NCBI GenBank assembly: GCA_022402465.1 | Contig: JAKRSH010000017.1 | Coordinates: 162,119-226,118 of the forward strand | DNA length: 64,000 bases | Direction: 5' to 3' | From: Leptospiraceae bacterium | Lineage (GTDB): Bacteria > Spirochaetota > Leptospiria > Leptospirales > Leptospiraceae | Shown here: piece by piece, positions 18,744 through 28,236 of the stretch | How positions within the stretch are numbered: position 1 is the stretch's first letter | Layout: each line of letters starts with the position of its first letter | Position numbers and translations under genes: made by a program | Notes under the pieces: generated by a model | What the model saw: the letters and a program-made list of their open reading frames with translations, nothing else | Database searches by the model: none | What the model was told of the DNA's origin: nothing

Positions 18744-20453
18744 TCAGCTTGCTTTTCTCTTTAAGAGAACCTTAGCATGTTCTACAGCTGCTTGAGTAAC
18801 TTCTTTACCTGAAATCATTTTAGCTAGTTCTAATGGCTTGTTTCTATTGCTTACTTGGTGGACTTTTGAAAATGTCCGACCTTCACGGATTTCCTTTTCA
18901 ACTTTCCAATGAGTTTCAGCAACTGCCGCTATAGGCTGTGAATGGGTAATTACAAGAATTTGAGAATCTTTACTGAGCTTTTCTAAGCGATCTGCCATGG
19001 AAACTGCACCATCTCCACTGACACCGGTATCAATTTCATCAAAAACCAAAAGTTTATGAGAAGAGTGAGCCTTACCCATCACACTTCGAATGGCGAGCAT
19101 AATTCGAGAAATCTCTCCACCAGATGCAACCTTACGTAAAGGTCTCGGTTTCTCACCAGCATTTGCTGAAAAGTAAAATTCAGCTTGGTCTAATCCAGAA
19201 GACAAAAGAACGTAATTCTTTTCGCCCTCTCTAAGTTCACCTTGAGGATCTTCTTCCCATCGTAGAACAATCTGAATTCTAGATCCTTTCATTCCGAGTA
19301 TTTCTAACTCTTTCTGGATTTCTTCCTCAAACTGAGAAAGGCCAAGCCGTCTAGCCTTAGAAAGGTCCATAGCAAGTTTTTTAATTCTGGAAAGCGATTC
19401 TAAATATTCAGCCTTAATTGTATGAATTGTTTCTTCTGTTCTCTCAATAGATTCCAATTCCTTTTTCCAAGATGGAATTTGATCCAATACTTCTTCGATC
19501 CTAAGATTGTATTTTTTCTTAATACGTAAAAGTTCCTTGATCCTATGCTGAACTCCATCCAGTCTATCTGGAGAGAAAAACACCTCTTCCTCCTCTTCTC
19601 GAACTGCAACCTTAATTGATTTCAATTGTTCATAAACATCTTTTAATTCATTATAAATTGAACCAAATTCGGAATGAATACCAGCTATTTTTTCAGAAGC
19701 TTGCAGAACTGAAGGAAAGTATTGTAGAATTGATTCTTCCGATTCATAAAGTAAATTTGAGATTGTTTTAAAATTTTCAAAAAGCTTTTCTCCATGGCTA
19801 AGAAGATTTTCCTCTTTCTCCAATTCTTCCAGTTCTCCTTCCTTAGGCTTTAATTGTTCTAATTCATGAAGTTGGAATTTAAGTTGTTCAGCTCGAACTT
19901 TACGAATCTCATCCCTAGTCTCTAAATCAGCTAGTTTCTTCTTGCAGGATTTAAAAAAGGCAAAAGCTGCCTTCATTTCGTCACGTAAATGATCTAGGCC
20001 CGAATGCCTATCGAGAAATTCAAGTTGATTGGTTTTATCCAAAAGATAGAGTTGCTCATTTTGGTTATGGATATCACATAATGTGGAACCAAATTCTCTA
20101 AGCAGAGTTAAGGAAGCTAAGGATTCACCAATAAAAATACGAGATTTTCCATCTTTTGATACTTCTTTACTAATTGATATTTCATTTCCAAAGTATTGGA
20201 TTCCTTTTTCTGTAAGCCAATCTTTAGCATTTTGATTCTTGGTAAGAATAAATTTGGCTTGAAGAATATATCTATCTTTACCTTGTCGAATGTTGCTGGT
20301 TGAACATCTACCTCCAACCAAAGAGGAAATAGCATCGAGAATCAAGGATTTACCTGATCCTGATTCCCCAATTAAAACAGATAGACCCTCATTGAAATTC
20401 AAATCCAATTCTTCGAATAGTGCAAAATCCTTAACATACAATGATTGAATCAT
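18744..20453 (-). CDS. recN: DNA repair protein RecN
   Basis: 569 residues, SMC-like ATPase used in double-strand break repair. Walker A 'GESGSGKS' is at 29-36, a long coiled coil covers about 150-380, the ABC signature 'KVASGGEISRIMLAIRS' is near 445 and Walker B 'LLVFDEIDTGVSGD' near 480. The start ATG follows AAAGGAGT by 9 nt. The 147-nt gap to the divergent patatin gene must hold promoters for both; no LexA-type box was recognised by eye. Confidence 0.95.
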   Translation of the reverse strand: MIQSLYVKDFALFEELDLNFNEGLSVLIGESGSGKSLILDAISSLVGGRCSTSNIRQGKDRYILQAKFILTKNQNAKDWLTEKGIQYFGNEISISKEVSKDGKSRIFIGESLASLTLLREFGSTLCDIHNQNEQLYLLDKTNQLEFLDRHSGLDHLRDEMKAAFAFFKSCKKKLADLETRDEIRKVRAEQLKFQLHELEQLKPKEGELEELEKEENLLSHGEKLFENFKTISNLLYESEESILQYFPSVLQASEKIAGIHSEFGSIYNELKDVYEQLKSIKVAVREEEEEVFFSPDRLDGVQHRIKELLRIKKKYNLRIEEVLDQIPSWKKELESIERTEETIHTIKAEYLESLSRIKKLAMDLSKARRLGLSQFEEEIQKELEILGMKGSRIQIVLRWEEDPQGELREGEKNYVLLSSGLDQAEFYFSANAGEKPRPLRKVASGGEISRIMLAIRSVMGKAHSSHKLLVFDEIDTGVSGDGAVSMADRLEKLSKDSQILVITHSQPIAAVAETHWKVEKEIREGRTFSKVHQVSNRNKPLELAKMISGKEVTQAAVEHAKVLLKRKAS

Positions 20454-20599
20454 ACAAAATACTCCTTTGATTGCTATACATATGATTATGCAATATAATA
20501 AATAGTCAACATAAATATAGTATTATTTTGAAAAAATGCAAAAATATTTCATTTTTTTTGGATAGAATTTCCAGCTTTGGGAAATAGTTTAGTCCTATT

Positions 20600-22258
20600 A
20601 TGGCTCATCAACATTCTTTAGGAAAATACTATCTGGTTGAAGGAATCCCTATTTTTCACAATTTAAGTGAATCGGAAATTGATACTGTTGCTGAGAAAAT
20701 TCAAATTTTAGAATACAAAAAAGGGGAACTCATTTATACAGAAGGAAATTCTGATTCATATTTTTTTGCAATTACCCAAGGCTTAATTGAAGTTTTCAGA
20801 AAAAATTCTAACGATAAAATTGAGATTGTAGAGATCCTAAGAAAAGGAGATTATTTCGGTATAATTTCTTTACTTACTAACCAAGCTCATTCTACTAGTG
20901 CTCGCTGCCTAGAAGATACGAGAATCTTAAGAATGAATCCTGATGACTTTAGATCTGTGATTCAAGATGTACCAAGTCTAGGCCATTATTTTAGTAAAAT
21001 CCTCTCTTTATCTTTAAAAGGTTCAGATTCCAAGGGTAAAGATGACATTAGAAACAGAACCTATGCCTATTGGGGTATAGAAAATCGCTCCAATCAATTT
21101 CTCCTTCCTTTAATGAATTATACTGAACATATATCTCAAAAGCAGCCCATTTTACTAAAATTTCAGAGGAACAAAGCTGAGCATTCCACTCAATCTTATA
21201 TAAAAATTTATAATACAATTTCTAAACCAAGAATTCGTGAAATCTTAGAAAGCTTTATAACAAAATTTGAATATGTATTTATTGACCTTACAGATACTTT
21301 ACCAGAAGTTCGGAGAACGCTTTTAGAGTTCATAGATTGTATTTATTTAGAAGATAAAATTTTATCAGAGCAGGATCAATTGAGAATCAAGGCAGATTTT
21401 CCTAATTTACAAATTGAAAAAGTAGATCTAGAAGATTCTTTTTTGCGAAGTCTTGCAAGAAAGATATCTGGAAAGAGAGTTGGCATAGCACTCGGTGGAG
21501 GAGCTGCCCTTGGTCTTTCCCAGATTGGGATTTTAAAAGTCTGCCAAGAAGAAAATTTAGAATTTGATATGATTTCTGGAACAAGTATTGGTGCTGTGGT
21601 TGGTGCTTACTGGGCAGCAGGTTTTCCCTGGGAAGTTCTCTTGGAAGTTATCACAGAATTTGATTCCTTTTTTAAATTTTTTAAGTTTATGGACTTTTCT
21701 TTTCAAAAAGGATTGTTCTCAGGGAAGAACATTCGATCCCTATTGGAAAAACATTTAAAGGGATTGACTTTTGCTGATTTGAAGATTCCTTTAAAGCTTA
21801 TCGCATGTGATATACTAACAAGAACCGAGGTGGAACTCTCAGAAGGAAATCTAGTTGATGCGATCATGGCATCAGTTGCTATTCCTGGTGTTTTCTCCCC
21901 AATTCACCTTCCTGATGGCAGAGTGTTGGTAGATGGAGGAATTGTAAATCCCTTGCCCGTGTCTAGCTTATCCAAAGAAGGAATTACTAGAATTATAGCA
22001 GTGAACTCTATGCCTTCATCAAGGATCACTGTCAAAGCAAATGATAAGAATCCATCAATAATGGATATAATTGTAAATAGTTTGTATTCACTTCAATATC
22101 GAATTGGAAAATATTCTGCCCAAGAAGCTGATGTCTACATCAATCCTGTAATGGAAAATTCTTCTTGGTATGAATTTTATAGAGGAAAGGAATTTATGGA
22201 ATTCGGAGAGAAGAAAACTAAAGAAGTTCTGCCTGAAATTAAAGAACTATTTGATTAA
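20600..22258 (+). CDS. cyclic-nucleotide-binding-domain patatin-like phospholipase
   Basis: 552 residues in two parts. Residues about 15-130 form a CRP-type cNMP-binding domain ('PIFHNLSESEIDTVAEKI', 'GDYFGIISLLTNQAHSTSAR'). The C-terminal half is a patatin domain: oxyanion 'GIALGGGAALGL' near 295, the nucleophile Ser in 'ISGTSIGAVVG' near 327 and the Asp of 'VDGGIVNPLP' near 445, so the Ser-Asp dyad is intact. This arrangement resembles NTE/RssA-type lysophospholipases. It probably hydrolyses membrane lipids, with ligand control through the N-domain. The phosphate-binding cassette is weak ('ISLLTNQAHSTSAR' in place of GE-x-R-A), so cAMP binding is doubtful. Confidence 0.9.
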   Translation: MAHQHSLGKYYLVEGIPIFHNLSESEIDTVAEKIQILEYKKGELIYTEGNSDSYFFAITQGLIEVFRKNSNDKIEIVEILRKGDYFGIISLLTNQAHSTSARCLEDTRILRMNPDDFRSVIQDVPSLGHYFSKILSLSLKGSDSKGKDDIRNRTYAYWGIENRSNQFLLPLMNYTEHISQKQPILLKFQRNKAEHSTQSYIKIYNTISKPRIREILESFITKFEYVFIDLTDTLPEVRRTLLEFIDCIYLEDKILSEQDQLRIKADFPNLQIEKVDLEDSFLRSLARKISGKRVGIALGGGAALGLSQIGILKVCQEENLEFDMISGTSIGAVVGAYWAAGFPWEVLLEVITEFDSFFKFFKFMDFSFQKGLFSGKNIRSLLEKHLKGLTFADLKIPLKLIACDILTRTEVELSEGNLVDAIMASVAIPGVFSPIHLPDGRVLVDGGIVNPLPVSSLSKEGITRIIAVNSMPSSRITVKANDKNPSIMDIIVNSLYSLQYRIGKYSAQEADVYINPVMENSSWYEFYRGKEFMEFGEKKTKEVLPEIKELFD

Positions 22259-22272
22259 GAAGATTCTTCTAC

Positions 22273-23262
22273 TTATTCTCTATCTGGAGAAAGAATTATA
22301 AAATTCTTAATCTCTTTATTAAGATCAGCTGGGAAACCATCATGTTGTATCCTTTCGGCGAAGGATATAGCTGCAGCAACAATCATACCTGTAGTTATTC
22401 CCACAGGAAGTCCCTCCTTTTCCATTAAATCGGATTGGTAATGAATTGCAACTTCCTTGTTAATTGAAAGAAATTCATCAACAACACTAGGATCAAAAAT
22501 TTCGGGAAGTTGAACTTTTTTCTTTTGAACAAAATGTTCATGAAATAAAGAATTCTCGAAACCACTGAGTAAGATTTTTGTAGTTCTTGATTCTTTCATA
22601 GATCTTAAAAAGCGACCAATCCCTGTTACACTAGCTCCTGTTCCGCCTCCTGTAATCAGATAATCAACTCTGCCATTTAAATCTCTATAGATCTCAGGTC
22701 CAGTTGTAGTAAAATGCTGGTTAGGATTTGCCATATTCCTGGTTTCGTCTGGATACCAAAAAGAAGAATCGCTAGATTTTTGTTTTATATACTGAAGAGG
22801 ATCTATTTCTGTATATTCTAATTCTGCACCATAGTGTTTAAGTTTATAAGTATCTGAGGCAAGAATAGATTTGGGTAACACAGAGATTACCTTATATCCG
22901 AGAGTTCTTCCAGCCCATGAAATGGAAACTGAAGAAGAACCTGTTCCGGTTATGAGAATTTTAGATCCTGGTTTTAGTTTTCCTCTTCTTTCTGCATCCC
23001 GAATCATACCTAGGGAGGATCTATCTCTAAGACTTCCTGTTGGATTTTGGAATTCAGCTTTTAGATAAAATTGTATACCTTGAATATGGGAACCAATCTT
23101 GTTCAATCGAATGAGAGGAGTATTCCCGACTAAATCTAAAATTGAGTCCTTAATTGGAGTAGCAACATTTAGCTCTTTCCCAAATACACCTTGGATATCA
23201 TTCAAGGCTGTTAAGATGCCATTTCCAAACTCGTCAATTGTTTTTGAAATGCCATCGAACAT
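22273..23262 (-). CDS. cysteine synthase/CBS-like protein lacking the PLP lysine (probable pseudoenzyme)
   Basis: 329 residues, fold-type II PLP family: 'ILDLVGNTPLIRLNKI' near residue 41 and 'TGGGTGASVTGIGRFLR' at 204-220 match CysK/CBS. The lysine that normally holds PLP (consensus N-P-x-x-S-V-K-x-R) is Arg79 here ('NPTGSLRDRSS', codon AGA). The substrate loop, normally S-G-N-T-G, reads 'GTGSSSVSI' at 106-114, so its Asn is also missing. About 38 extra residues precede the domain. Usual beta-replacement catalysis is therefore unlikely; a binding or regulatory role is inferred. It is the last gene of leuC-leuD-FKBP-this, 3 nt after the FKBP stop. Confidence 0.88.
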   Translation of the reverse strand: MFDGISKTIDEFGNGILTALNDIQGVFGKELNVATPIKDSILDLVGNTPLIRLNKIGSHIQGIQFYLKAEFQNPTGSLRDRSSLGMIRDAERRGKLKPGSKILITGTGSSSVSISWAGRTLGYKVISVLPKSILASDTYKLKHYGAELEYTEIDPLQYIKQKSSDSSFWYPDETRNMANPNQHFTTTGPEIYRDLNGRVDYLITGGGTGASVTGIGRFLRSMKESRTTKILLSGFENSLFHEHFVQKKKVQLPEIFDPSVVDEFLSINKEVAIHYQSDLMEKEGLPVGITTGMIVAAAISFAERIQHDGFPADLNKEIKNFIILSPDRE

Positions 23263-23265
23263 ATT

Positions 23266-23697
23266 TTATTTCACAGTTAATAATTCAACTTCAAAATGCA
23301 AGACAGAATTTGCGGGAATAGGACCAACATTTCTAGCACCATAACCGAGACTTGGTGGAATAACCAATTTTCGAATTCCTCCTTCTCTCATCTTAAGGAC
23401 TCCCTTATCCCAGCCTTGGATTACTTGGCCTTCACCAAGAACAAAAGTAAAAGGTGTTCCTCTATCTCTAGAAGAGTCAAACTTTGTTCCATTTTCTAAC
23501 TTACCAACATAATGAACAGTAACTTGAGTCCCTTTTAATGCTTCTTTTCCCTTACCGATTTTAATGTCTTTAATACCTAAACTTTGAGCATACAAACCTA
23601 CAGTCGTGAGGGCGATTGCAATGAAAAATAGTATATTAAACTTTCTAGTTACAGTTTTTCTTTGGAAAAAATTAATTTCACAATTAGTTTCATTCAT
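23266..23697 (-). CDS. exported FKBP-type peptidyl-prolyl cis-trans isomerase
   Basis: About 143 residues. A signal/anchor segment (residues 21-38, '[19 protein letters not shown]') is followed by one complete FKBP domain: '[20 protein letters not shown]', '[18 protein letters not shown]' and '[19 protein letters not shown]'. The active-site residues (Tyr, Phe, Asp, Trp, Tyr) are present. It probably helps fold exported proteins. The longest frame starts at 23766 inside leuD; the ATG at 23697, preceded by AAGGA, is chosen because it gives a proper export signal. Confidence 0.92.
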   Translation of the reverse strand: MNETNCEINFFQRKTVTRKFNILFFIAIALTTVGLYAQSLGIKDIKIGKGKEALKGTQVTVHYVGKLENGTKFDSSRDRGTPFTFVLGEGQVIQGWDKGVLKMREGGIRKLVIPPSLGYGARNVGPIPANSVLHFEVELLTVK

Positions 23698-23744
23698 GAT
23701 TTGTATGTCCTTATTAAATATCTGCACTAAGTCTTTAGACTGAT

Positions 23745-24368
23745 TCAATTCGTTTGGTAGAGCCATGGTTCTCTGGATTTTTGTAATTTTTCAAAATCTG
23801 TTATACTTGTTTCGAACCGTAAGGTAAGTCCAATATCATCCCAACCATTTAGTAGATTTTCTTTTCGAACAGGATCAACTTCAAAAGAATATTCTTTACC
23901 CTTAGGTGATACAACCTTTTGAGAAGGTAGATCAACTGTAATTTTGGAGCCTGGAGTTTTTATAACTTCTTCAAATAGCTCATCTATTTCAGAAGACTTT
24001 AATACAACAGGAAGCATTCCATTTTTGAAACAATTATTATAGAAAATATCAGCATAACTAGGAGCAAGAATAGTTTTAAATCCAAAATCTTCTAATGCCC
24101 AAGGAGCATGTTCCCTGGATGATCCACAACCGAAATTATCTCGAGTAACAAGAACAGATGCGCCTTTGTAGCGTTCCTGGTTTAGCTCAAATTCAGGGTT
24201 CGGTTTCGTTCCTGCGTCATCAAGAAATCTCCAATCATGAAAAAGATGGATTCCAAAACCAGTTCGTTCAATTTTTCTAAGAAATTGTTTGGGAATGATA
24301 GCATCCGTATCTATGTTTGCTCGGTCAATGGTTACGGCAAGACCTTCGTGTTTTACAAATGGTTTCAT
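23745..24368 (-). CDS. leuD: 3-isopropylmalate dehydratase small subunit
   Basis: 207 residues, full length. With LeuC it isomerises 2- to 3-isopropylmalate in leucine synthesis. In Leptospira the same pair also serves the citramalate route to isoleucine. Landmarks are '[16 protein letters not shown]' near residue 15, '[16 protein letters not shown]' near 77 and '[20 protein letters not shown]' near 95. ATG 24368 lies 1 nt from the leuC stop, so it is coupled to leuC. Confidence 0.96.
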   Translation of the reverse strand: MKPFVKHEGLAVTIDRANIDTDAIIPKQFLRKIERTGFGIHLFHDWRFLDDAGTKPNPEFELNQERYKGASVLVTRDNFGCGSSREHAPWALEDFGFKTILAPSYADIFYNNCFKNGMLPVVLKSSEIDELFEEVIKTPGSKITVDLPSQKVVSPKGKEYSFEVDPVRKENLLNGWDDIGLTLRFETSITDFEKLQKSREPWLYQTN

Positions 24369-24369
24369 C

Positions 24370-25764
24370 TTAGTTCCACTTCCTTATATCAACAAATTTA
24401 CCTTCAATTGCCGCAGCAGCAGCCATGGATGGACTCACTAAATGAGTGCGTCCACCTTTACCCTGTCTTCCTTCAAAATTTCTATTGCTAGTGGATGCAC
24501 AACGATCACCAGGATCTAGAAAATCATCATTCATAGCAAGACACATAGAACAACCTGGATTACGCCACTGAAAACCAGCATTGATGAAGATCTTATCCAA
24601 TCCTTCTTGTTCCGCTTGTCTCTTAACTCTTCCTGAGCCTGGAACAACGATAGCTTCTACCTTAGGAGAAACCTTCTTTCCATTGATAGTTTTTGCTGCT
24701 AGACGTAAGTCTTCAATTCTAGAATTAGTACAGGATCCAATGAACACTTTGTTCACTTCTATATCAGAAATCTTAGTTCCACCTTTGAGACCCATATAGG
24801 ACAAGGCATTTTCAAAAGATTTCTTAGTCATTGAGTCTGTTTCTTGGGAAGGATCGGGAACATATCCAGTAACCTGAGTTACTTGACCAGGAGAAGTTCC
24901 CCATGTAACCATAGGAGCAATTTCATCTGCTTTAAGTATGATAGTTTTGTCATATTTAGCTCCTGGATCTGAAACGTAAGATTTCCATTTTGCAACAGCA
25001 GCATCCCAATCTTTGTCTTGGGGTGCAAAATCCTTTCCTTTTAAATATTCAAAAGTAATTTCATCCGGAGAAATTAAACCTGCTCTTGCTCCTGCTTCTA
25101 TGGACATATTGCAAATTGTCATGCGAGATTCCATAGAAAGAGAATGAATTCCATCACCTGTATATTCAATCACATAGCCAGTCGCTCCATCGGTTCCTAT
25201 CTTGCCAATAATCGCAAGAACGATATCCTTAGATGTTACCAAATCCGATATCTTTCCTTCTATACGGATTTCCATATTTTTGGGTTTCTTTTGAACCAAA
25301 GTTTGGGTAGCTAACACATGTTCTACTTCGGAGGTTCCTATTCCAAATGCAAGTGCACCAAAGGCTCCATGAGTGGATGTATGTGAGTCTCCACAAACCA
25401 AGGTCATTCCTGGTTGAGTTACCCCCAATTCAGGAGCAATTACGTGTATGATTCCTTGGTCAGGGTGCTTAATATCATAAAGTCGAATTCCATTTTCTTT
25501 GCAGTTCTCAATTAAGGTTCTCATTTGGATTGCTGAAATTGGATCTGCAGAATCATAATCTCTAGTACGAGTAGAGACATTATGATCCATAGTTGCTATG
25601 GTTGCATCAGGACGACGAACTTTCCTACCCGATATTCGCAATCCTTCGAAGGCTTGAGGACTTGTAACCTCGTGTATTAAATGTCTATCAATATAAATAA
25701 TGCTACTACCTTGGTCTTCATGAACCAAGTGGTCGTCCCAAATTTTCTCAAACATAGTCTTCAT
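24370..25764 (-). CDS. leuC: 3-isopropylmalate dehydratase large subunit
   Basis: About 464 residues, aconitase family with a [4Fe-4S] cluster. Cluster cysteines are visible in '[14 protein letters not shown]' and in '[11 protein letters not shown]' (C-x-x-C). The catalytic '[14 protein letters not shown]' lies near residue 25. The longest frame begins at 25791, nine residues earlier; '[14 protein letters not shown]' matches the family N-terminus, and an AGGAG lies about 14 nt upstream, so ATG 25764 is chosen. First gene of the leuC-leuD-FKBP-CysK-like operon; no leader peptide or T-box is apparent in the short upstream gap. Confidence 0.95.
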   Translation of the reverse strand: MKTMFEKIWDDHLVHEDQGSSIIYIDRHLIHEVTSPQAFEGLRISGRKVRRPDATIATMDHNVSTRTRDYDSADPISAIQMRTLIENCKENGIRLYDIKHPDQGIIHVIAPELGVTQPGMTLVCGDSHTSTHGAFGALAFGIGTSEVEHVLATQTLVQKKPKNMEIRIEGKISDLVTSKDIVLAIIGKIGTDGATGYVIEYTGDGIHSLSMESRMTICNMSIEAGARAGLISPDEITFEYLKGKDFAPQDKDWDAAVAKWKSYVSDPGAKYDKTIILKADEIAPMVTWGTSPGQVTQVTGYVPDPSQETDSMTKKSFENALSYMGLKGGTKISDIEVNKVFIGSCTNSRIEDLRLAAKTINGKKVSPKVEAIVVPGSGRVKRQAEQEGLDKIFINAGFQWRNPGCSMCLAMNDDFLDPGDRCASTSNRNFEGRQGKGGRTHLVSPSMAAAAAIEGKFVDIRKWN

Positions 25765-25831
25765 AGGTGAATATAGGTCTCCTATGACCATAATTCAAAA
25801 AATATTCTTAGAGGTAAACTGAGAATTTGAT

Positions 25832-26719
25832 CTAAGGGGCGGTATAACCAGAAGAATAAGTTCCTGAAACAGCAGCGCAGGCTATTTGAGCAGCGGTATT
25901 TCCACCTGAGAAGGAATTATTATAAAGAGTAAACCTATATCCCAAAGACTTAGGTTGCCTACAAACACCTAAAATATTTGTCGTTGGACAATTTGTTCCA
26001 GCGATTGTCTCCCCACTTAAGCAAGTAAATTGAGTCCCATATAAATCTGTACAGTAGTTGGCTGTTGGATTATTACATGAGCTATTAAAAGTTAAACCTG
26101 ATACACCTGTATCTTCAACAGAAAGTTCCGTGCCCGAAATAATAGCGGTTATTGTAGAAGATGAATTATGGTTGATAGAATAAATGTAAACCAAGTAATT
26201 CCCTTTCTTGATGAAAGTTATTTTGGTTCCTGAGGATGTATCCAAAATATAATCTACGCCACTTACAGCAGGAGTATCAGTATCTATGTTTAAAGGACAA
26301 GAAGATGAGTTATAAATACTAATATTCATAGTATTCGAAAGTGTTAATATCGTGTTTACATTAGCTCCTTTAACTTGAACAACCGCATAACTTGTAGAGC
26401 CAACTGCTAAAAAGGGAACATTTTGAGAGGCTACTGTTGCAGAAATAAAACCAGCTGAAAATTGAGAACCTAGTCCAGAAACTGTGCATTTTCCATTTGA
26501 TCCAGTTTCTTTTGGAAGCAAAGAAAAAAGCGAATTGGTAGCTGCAGAATTATCCTTAGTTTCTGAACAGAAAGAAAAAGAAGAAATAGAAATTAAAATT
26601 ATAAAAATAAAACTAGGAAATGATTTAAAAGAAATAAAACGACATAATGCGTTTAATGAGAAACCAGATTTTTTCAATAAAAAACTTAGGAATCTAATGT
26701 AAATCAATCTTAGAATCAT
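25832..26719 (-). CDS. hypothetical lipoprotein
   Basis: About 295 residues from the ATG at 26719, not recognised. A hydrophobic signal segment ends at a spirochaete-type lipobox 'FSFC' with Cys near residue 51, an unusually long lead. A TTG (Leu15-Leu16, 'LLKKSG') would give a more normal length. The mature part is Ser/Thr/Asn-rich with even Cys spacing ('CNNPTANYC', 'CLSGETIAGTNC', 'GVCRQ'), suggesting disulfides in an extracellular beta-rich protein. Function unknown. Confidence 0.7.
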   Translation of the reverse strand: MILRLIYIRFLSFLLKKSGFSLNALCRFISFKSFPSFIFIILISISSFSFCSETKDNSAATNSLFSLLPKETGSNGKCTVSGLGSQFSAGFISATVASQNVPFLAVGSTSYAVVQVKGANVNTILTLSNTMNISIYNSSSCPLNIDTDTPAVSGVDYILDTSSGTKITFIKKGNYLVYIYSINHNSSSTITAIISGTELSVEDTGVSGLTFNSSCNNPTANYCTDLYGTQFTCLSGETIAGTNCPTTNILGVCRQPKSLGYRFTLYNNSFSGGNTAAQIACAAVSGTYSSGYTAP

Positions 26720-26748
26720 AGGCTATCATTTTATAAGATTCTATGATT
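26714..26748 (-). other. inverted repeat over the lipoprotein start codon
   Basis: AATCATAG (26714-26721) and CTATGATT (26741-26748) are perfect 8-nt inverted arms with a 19-nt loop. In the minus-strand RNA the ATG at 26719 would lie inside the stem. It may be chance in AT-rich DNA. Confidence 0.3.
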
Positions 26749-26783
26749 ACGTCAAGCAAAGAAACCTTATATCTAAATCTAAA

Positions 26784-28235
26784 TTATTTGCCCCTAAAAA
26801 TCAGAAGAGTCTTTCCGATTTTTATTTCATCAAAATCATACAAAACTTTCGGCCTAAGCAATTTCTTCCCATTGAGAAATACACCAGAATCAGATAGTAA
26901 GTCATATAAAATAAAATGATCTTGCAGATTCACAATTTTAGCATGAGTATTGTTTAAGGAATTATCCCAGATAACAAAGTCTGCAGTTTCAGATTTTCCA
27001 AGAATCGTTTCTGATCCAAAGATGGTAAATTGCTTACCAGGGTTAGGACCAGATTTCTGAATCAAAACTGCTTTTTGGTATTTTTCACCTGCCAAGGGAA
27101 ACCGGATCTGATTTTCAATCTTAGGTAAGTCAATATCTTCATTTATATAATGAGATGAAACATCACCCTCTCCTTTTCGACCATACATTTGTTCATATGC
27201 CTTAGATTCATCGAAGATATTTGTATTCAATTCTTCAAGTTTCTCTTTGGTTTTCGTAAATTTTGGATAACGCATTCTAGGTAGAAGGTATAAGGCAGAA
27301 AGACAAAGCATGAAAATGAAGATAGCAACAGGCAAAAAAACATATGGATCTCGTATAGAATTTTCTATCCTAGAACTCCAGGAAAGATCATATTCAGAGT
27401 TAATATTTTGAACATTCATTATACCAAGATCAACTGAGATGATTTTTTCATCAAAAAATCCTACTTTGTTTTTTGAAGTATAACTTATCTTATACGGTGG
27501 CATTTTATATTGTTTAATATCAGAAAAAAGTTTTTGAGTAGAATCTTTTTCTTTTAATGAATAAAATTTGCCATCACTGTATTCTGCTATCTTTCGATTT
27601 TCATCGCTAGGAAAACCGAGAATATGAATCGGAATTCCCATACGTCTAGCTTTTTTAGTTAGTTCAACTATCTTAATTTTGTCTGGAATAGATTTAGAAT
27701 GGATAATGACTACTAGGAAAGGTGACTTTTTCCCTGATATAGAAAGTTTATCAAGTAGAATAGAAATTGTTTCCAAGGTATTAGAATAGGAATCAACTGA
27801 AGGAAGAATAAAACCAGATTGTAAACTTTTGGTAGTTTGGTGAATTTGATATAAGAATCTTCTTTCTTCTTGGATATGAACCGAAAATTTATCCTGGTTA
27901 TCAAGAAGTGTTGAAAGTGAAATAACAAGATCGGTTGTCCACTGGTTGATAGCCTTAGAATCGGTAGGTTGAACAGATACAACCAATTGTATAGGGTCAA
28001 TTCCCTTTTCTCGTCTAACTTCCAAATCAGCGGGAATAGTTCTGATTCCATCCATTTCCTCTGCTAATACTAAATTAGAGGGACTAAGTGGATGATTGAA
28101 ATTTTCACGCAATTCTATGTCAATACTTGGAAATCTTGAAGAATTTAAACTTTCTAAAAAAAATATAGGCTTGCTTGTGAGATGAGTGCTTAGTATAAAA
28201 AATAAAAAAATATAAATTTTACGATTCATTTTCAA
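26784..28235 (-). CDS. membrane-anchored FHA-domain protein with degenerate VWA-like periplasmic domain
   Basis: 483 residues. Signal peptide (1-21), then a region of about 75-245 with VWA-like alternation ('PIQLVVSVQPTDSKAINQW', 'SPFLVVIIHSKSI', 'GIPIHILGF') whose metal motif DxSxS is replaced. A membrane segment lies near 315-335 ('VFLPVAIFIFMLCLSALYLL'). A C-terminal FHA domain covers about 395-483, with 'SETILGKSETADFVIWDNSL' and 'GVFLNGKKLL'. The conserved Arg and the Ser-Arg of FHA phosphothreonine binding are Lys and 'NNT', so phospho-binding may be altered or lost. It lies 3 nt from the preceding ATPase gene stop. Role unknown, probably sensing or scaffolding across the inner membrane. 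Confidence 0.82.
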   Translation of the reverse strand: MKMNRKIYIFLFFILSTHLTSKPIFFLESLNSSRFPSIDIELRENFNHPLSPSNLVLAEEMDGIRTIPADLEVRREKGIDPIQLVVSVQPTDSKAINQWTTDLVISLSTLLDNQDKFSVHIQEERRFLYQIHQTTKSLQSGFILPSVDSYSNTLETISILLDKLSISGKKSPFLVVIIHSKSIPDKIKIVELTKKARRMGIPIHILGFPSDENRKIAEYSDGKFYSLKEKDSTQKLFSDIKQYKMPPYKISYTSKNKVGFFDEKIISVDLGIMNVQNINSEYDLSWSSRIENSIRDPYVFLPVAIFIFMLCLSALYLLPRMRYPKFTKTKEKLEELNTNIFDESKAYEQMYGRKGEGDVSSHYINEDIDLPKIENQIRFPLAGEKYQKAVLIQKSGPNPGKQFTIFGSETILGKSETADFVIWDNSLNNTHAKIVNLQDHFILYDLLSDSGVFLNGKKLLRPKVLYDFDEIKIGKTLLIFRGK

Positions 28236-28236
28236 T

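Noticed and set aside
24237..24491. 84-residue plus-strand frame across the leuD/leuC junction
   Set aside because: Runs antisense to two well-supported genes and resembles no protein.
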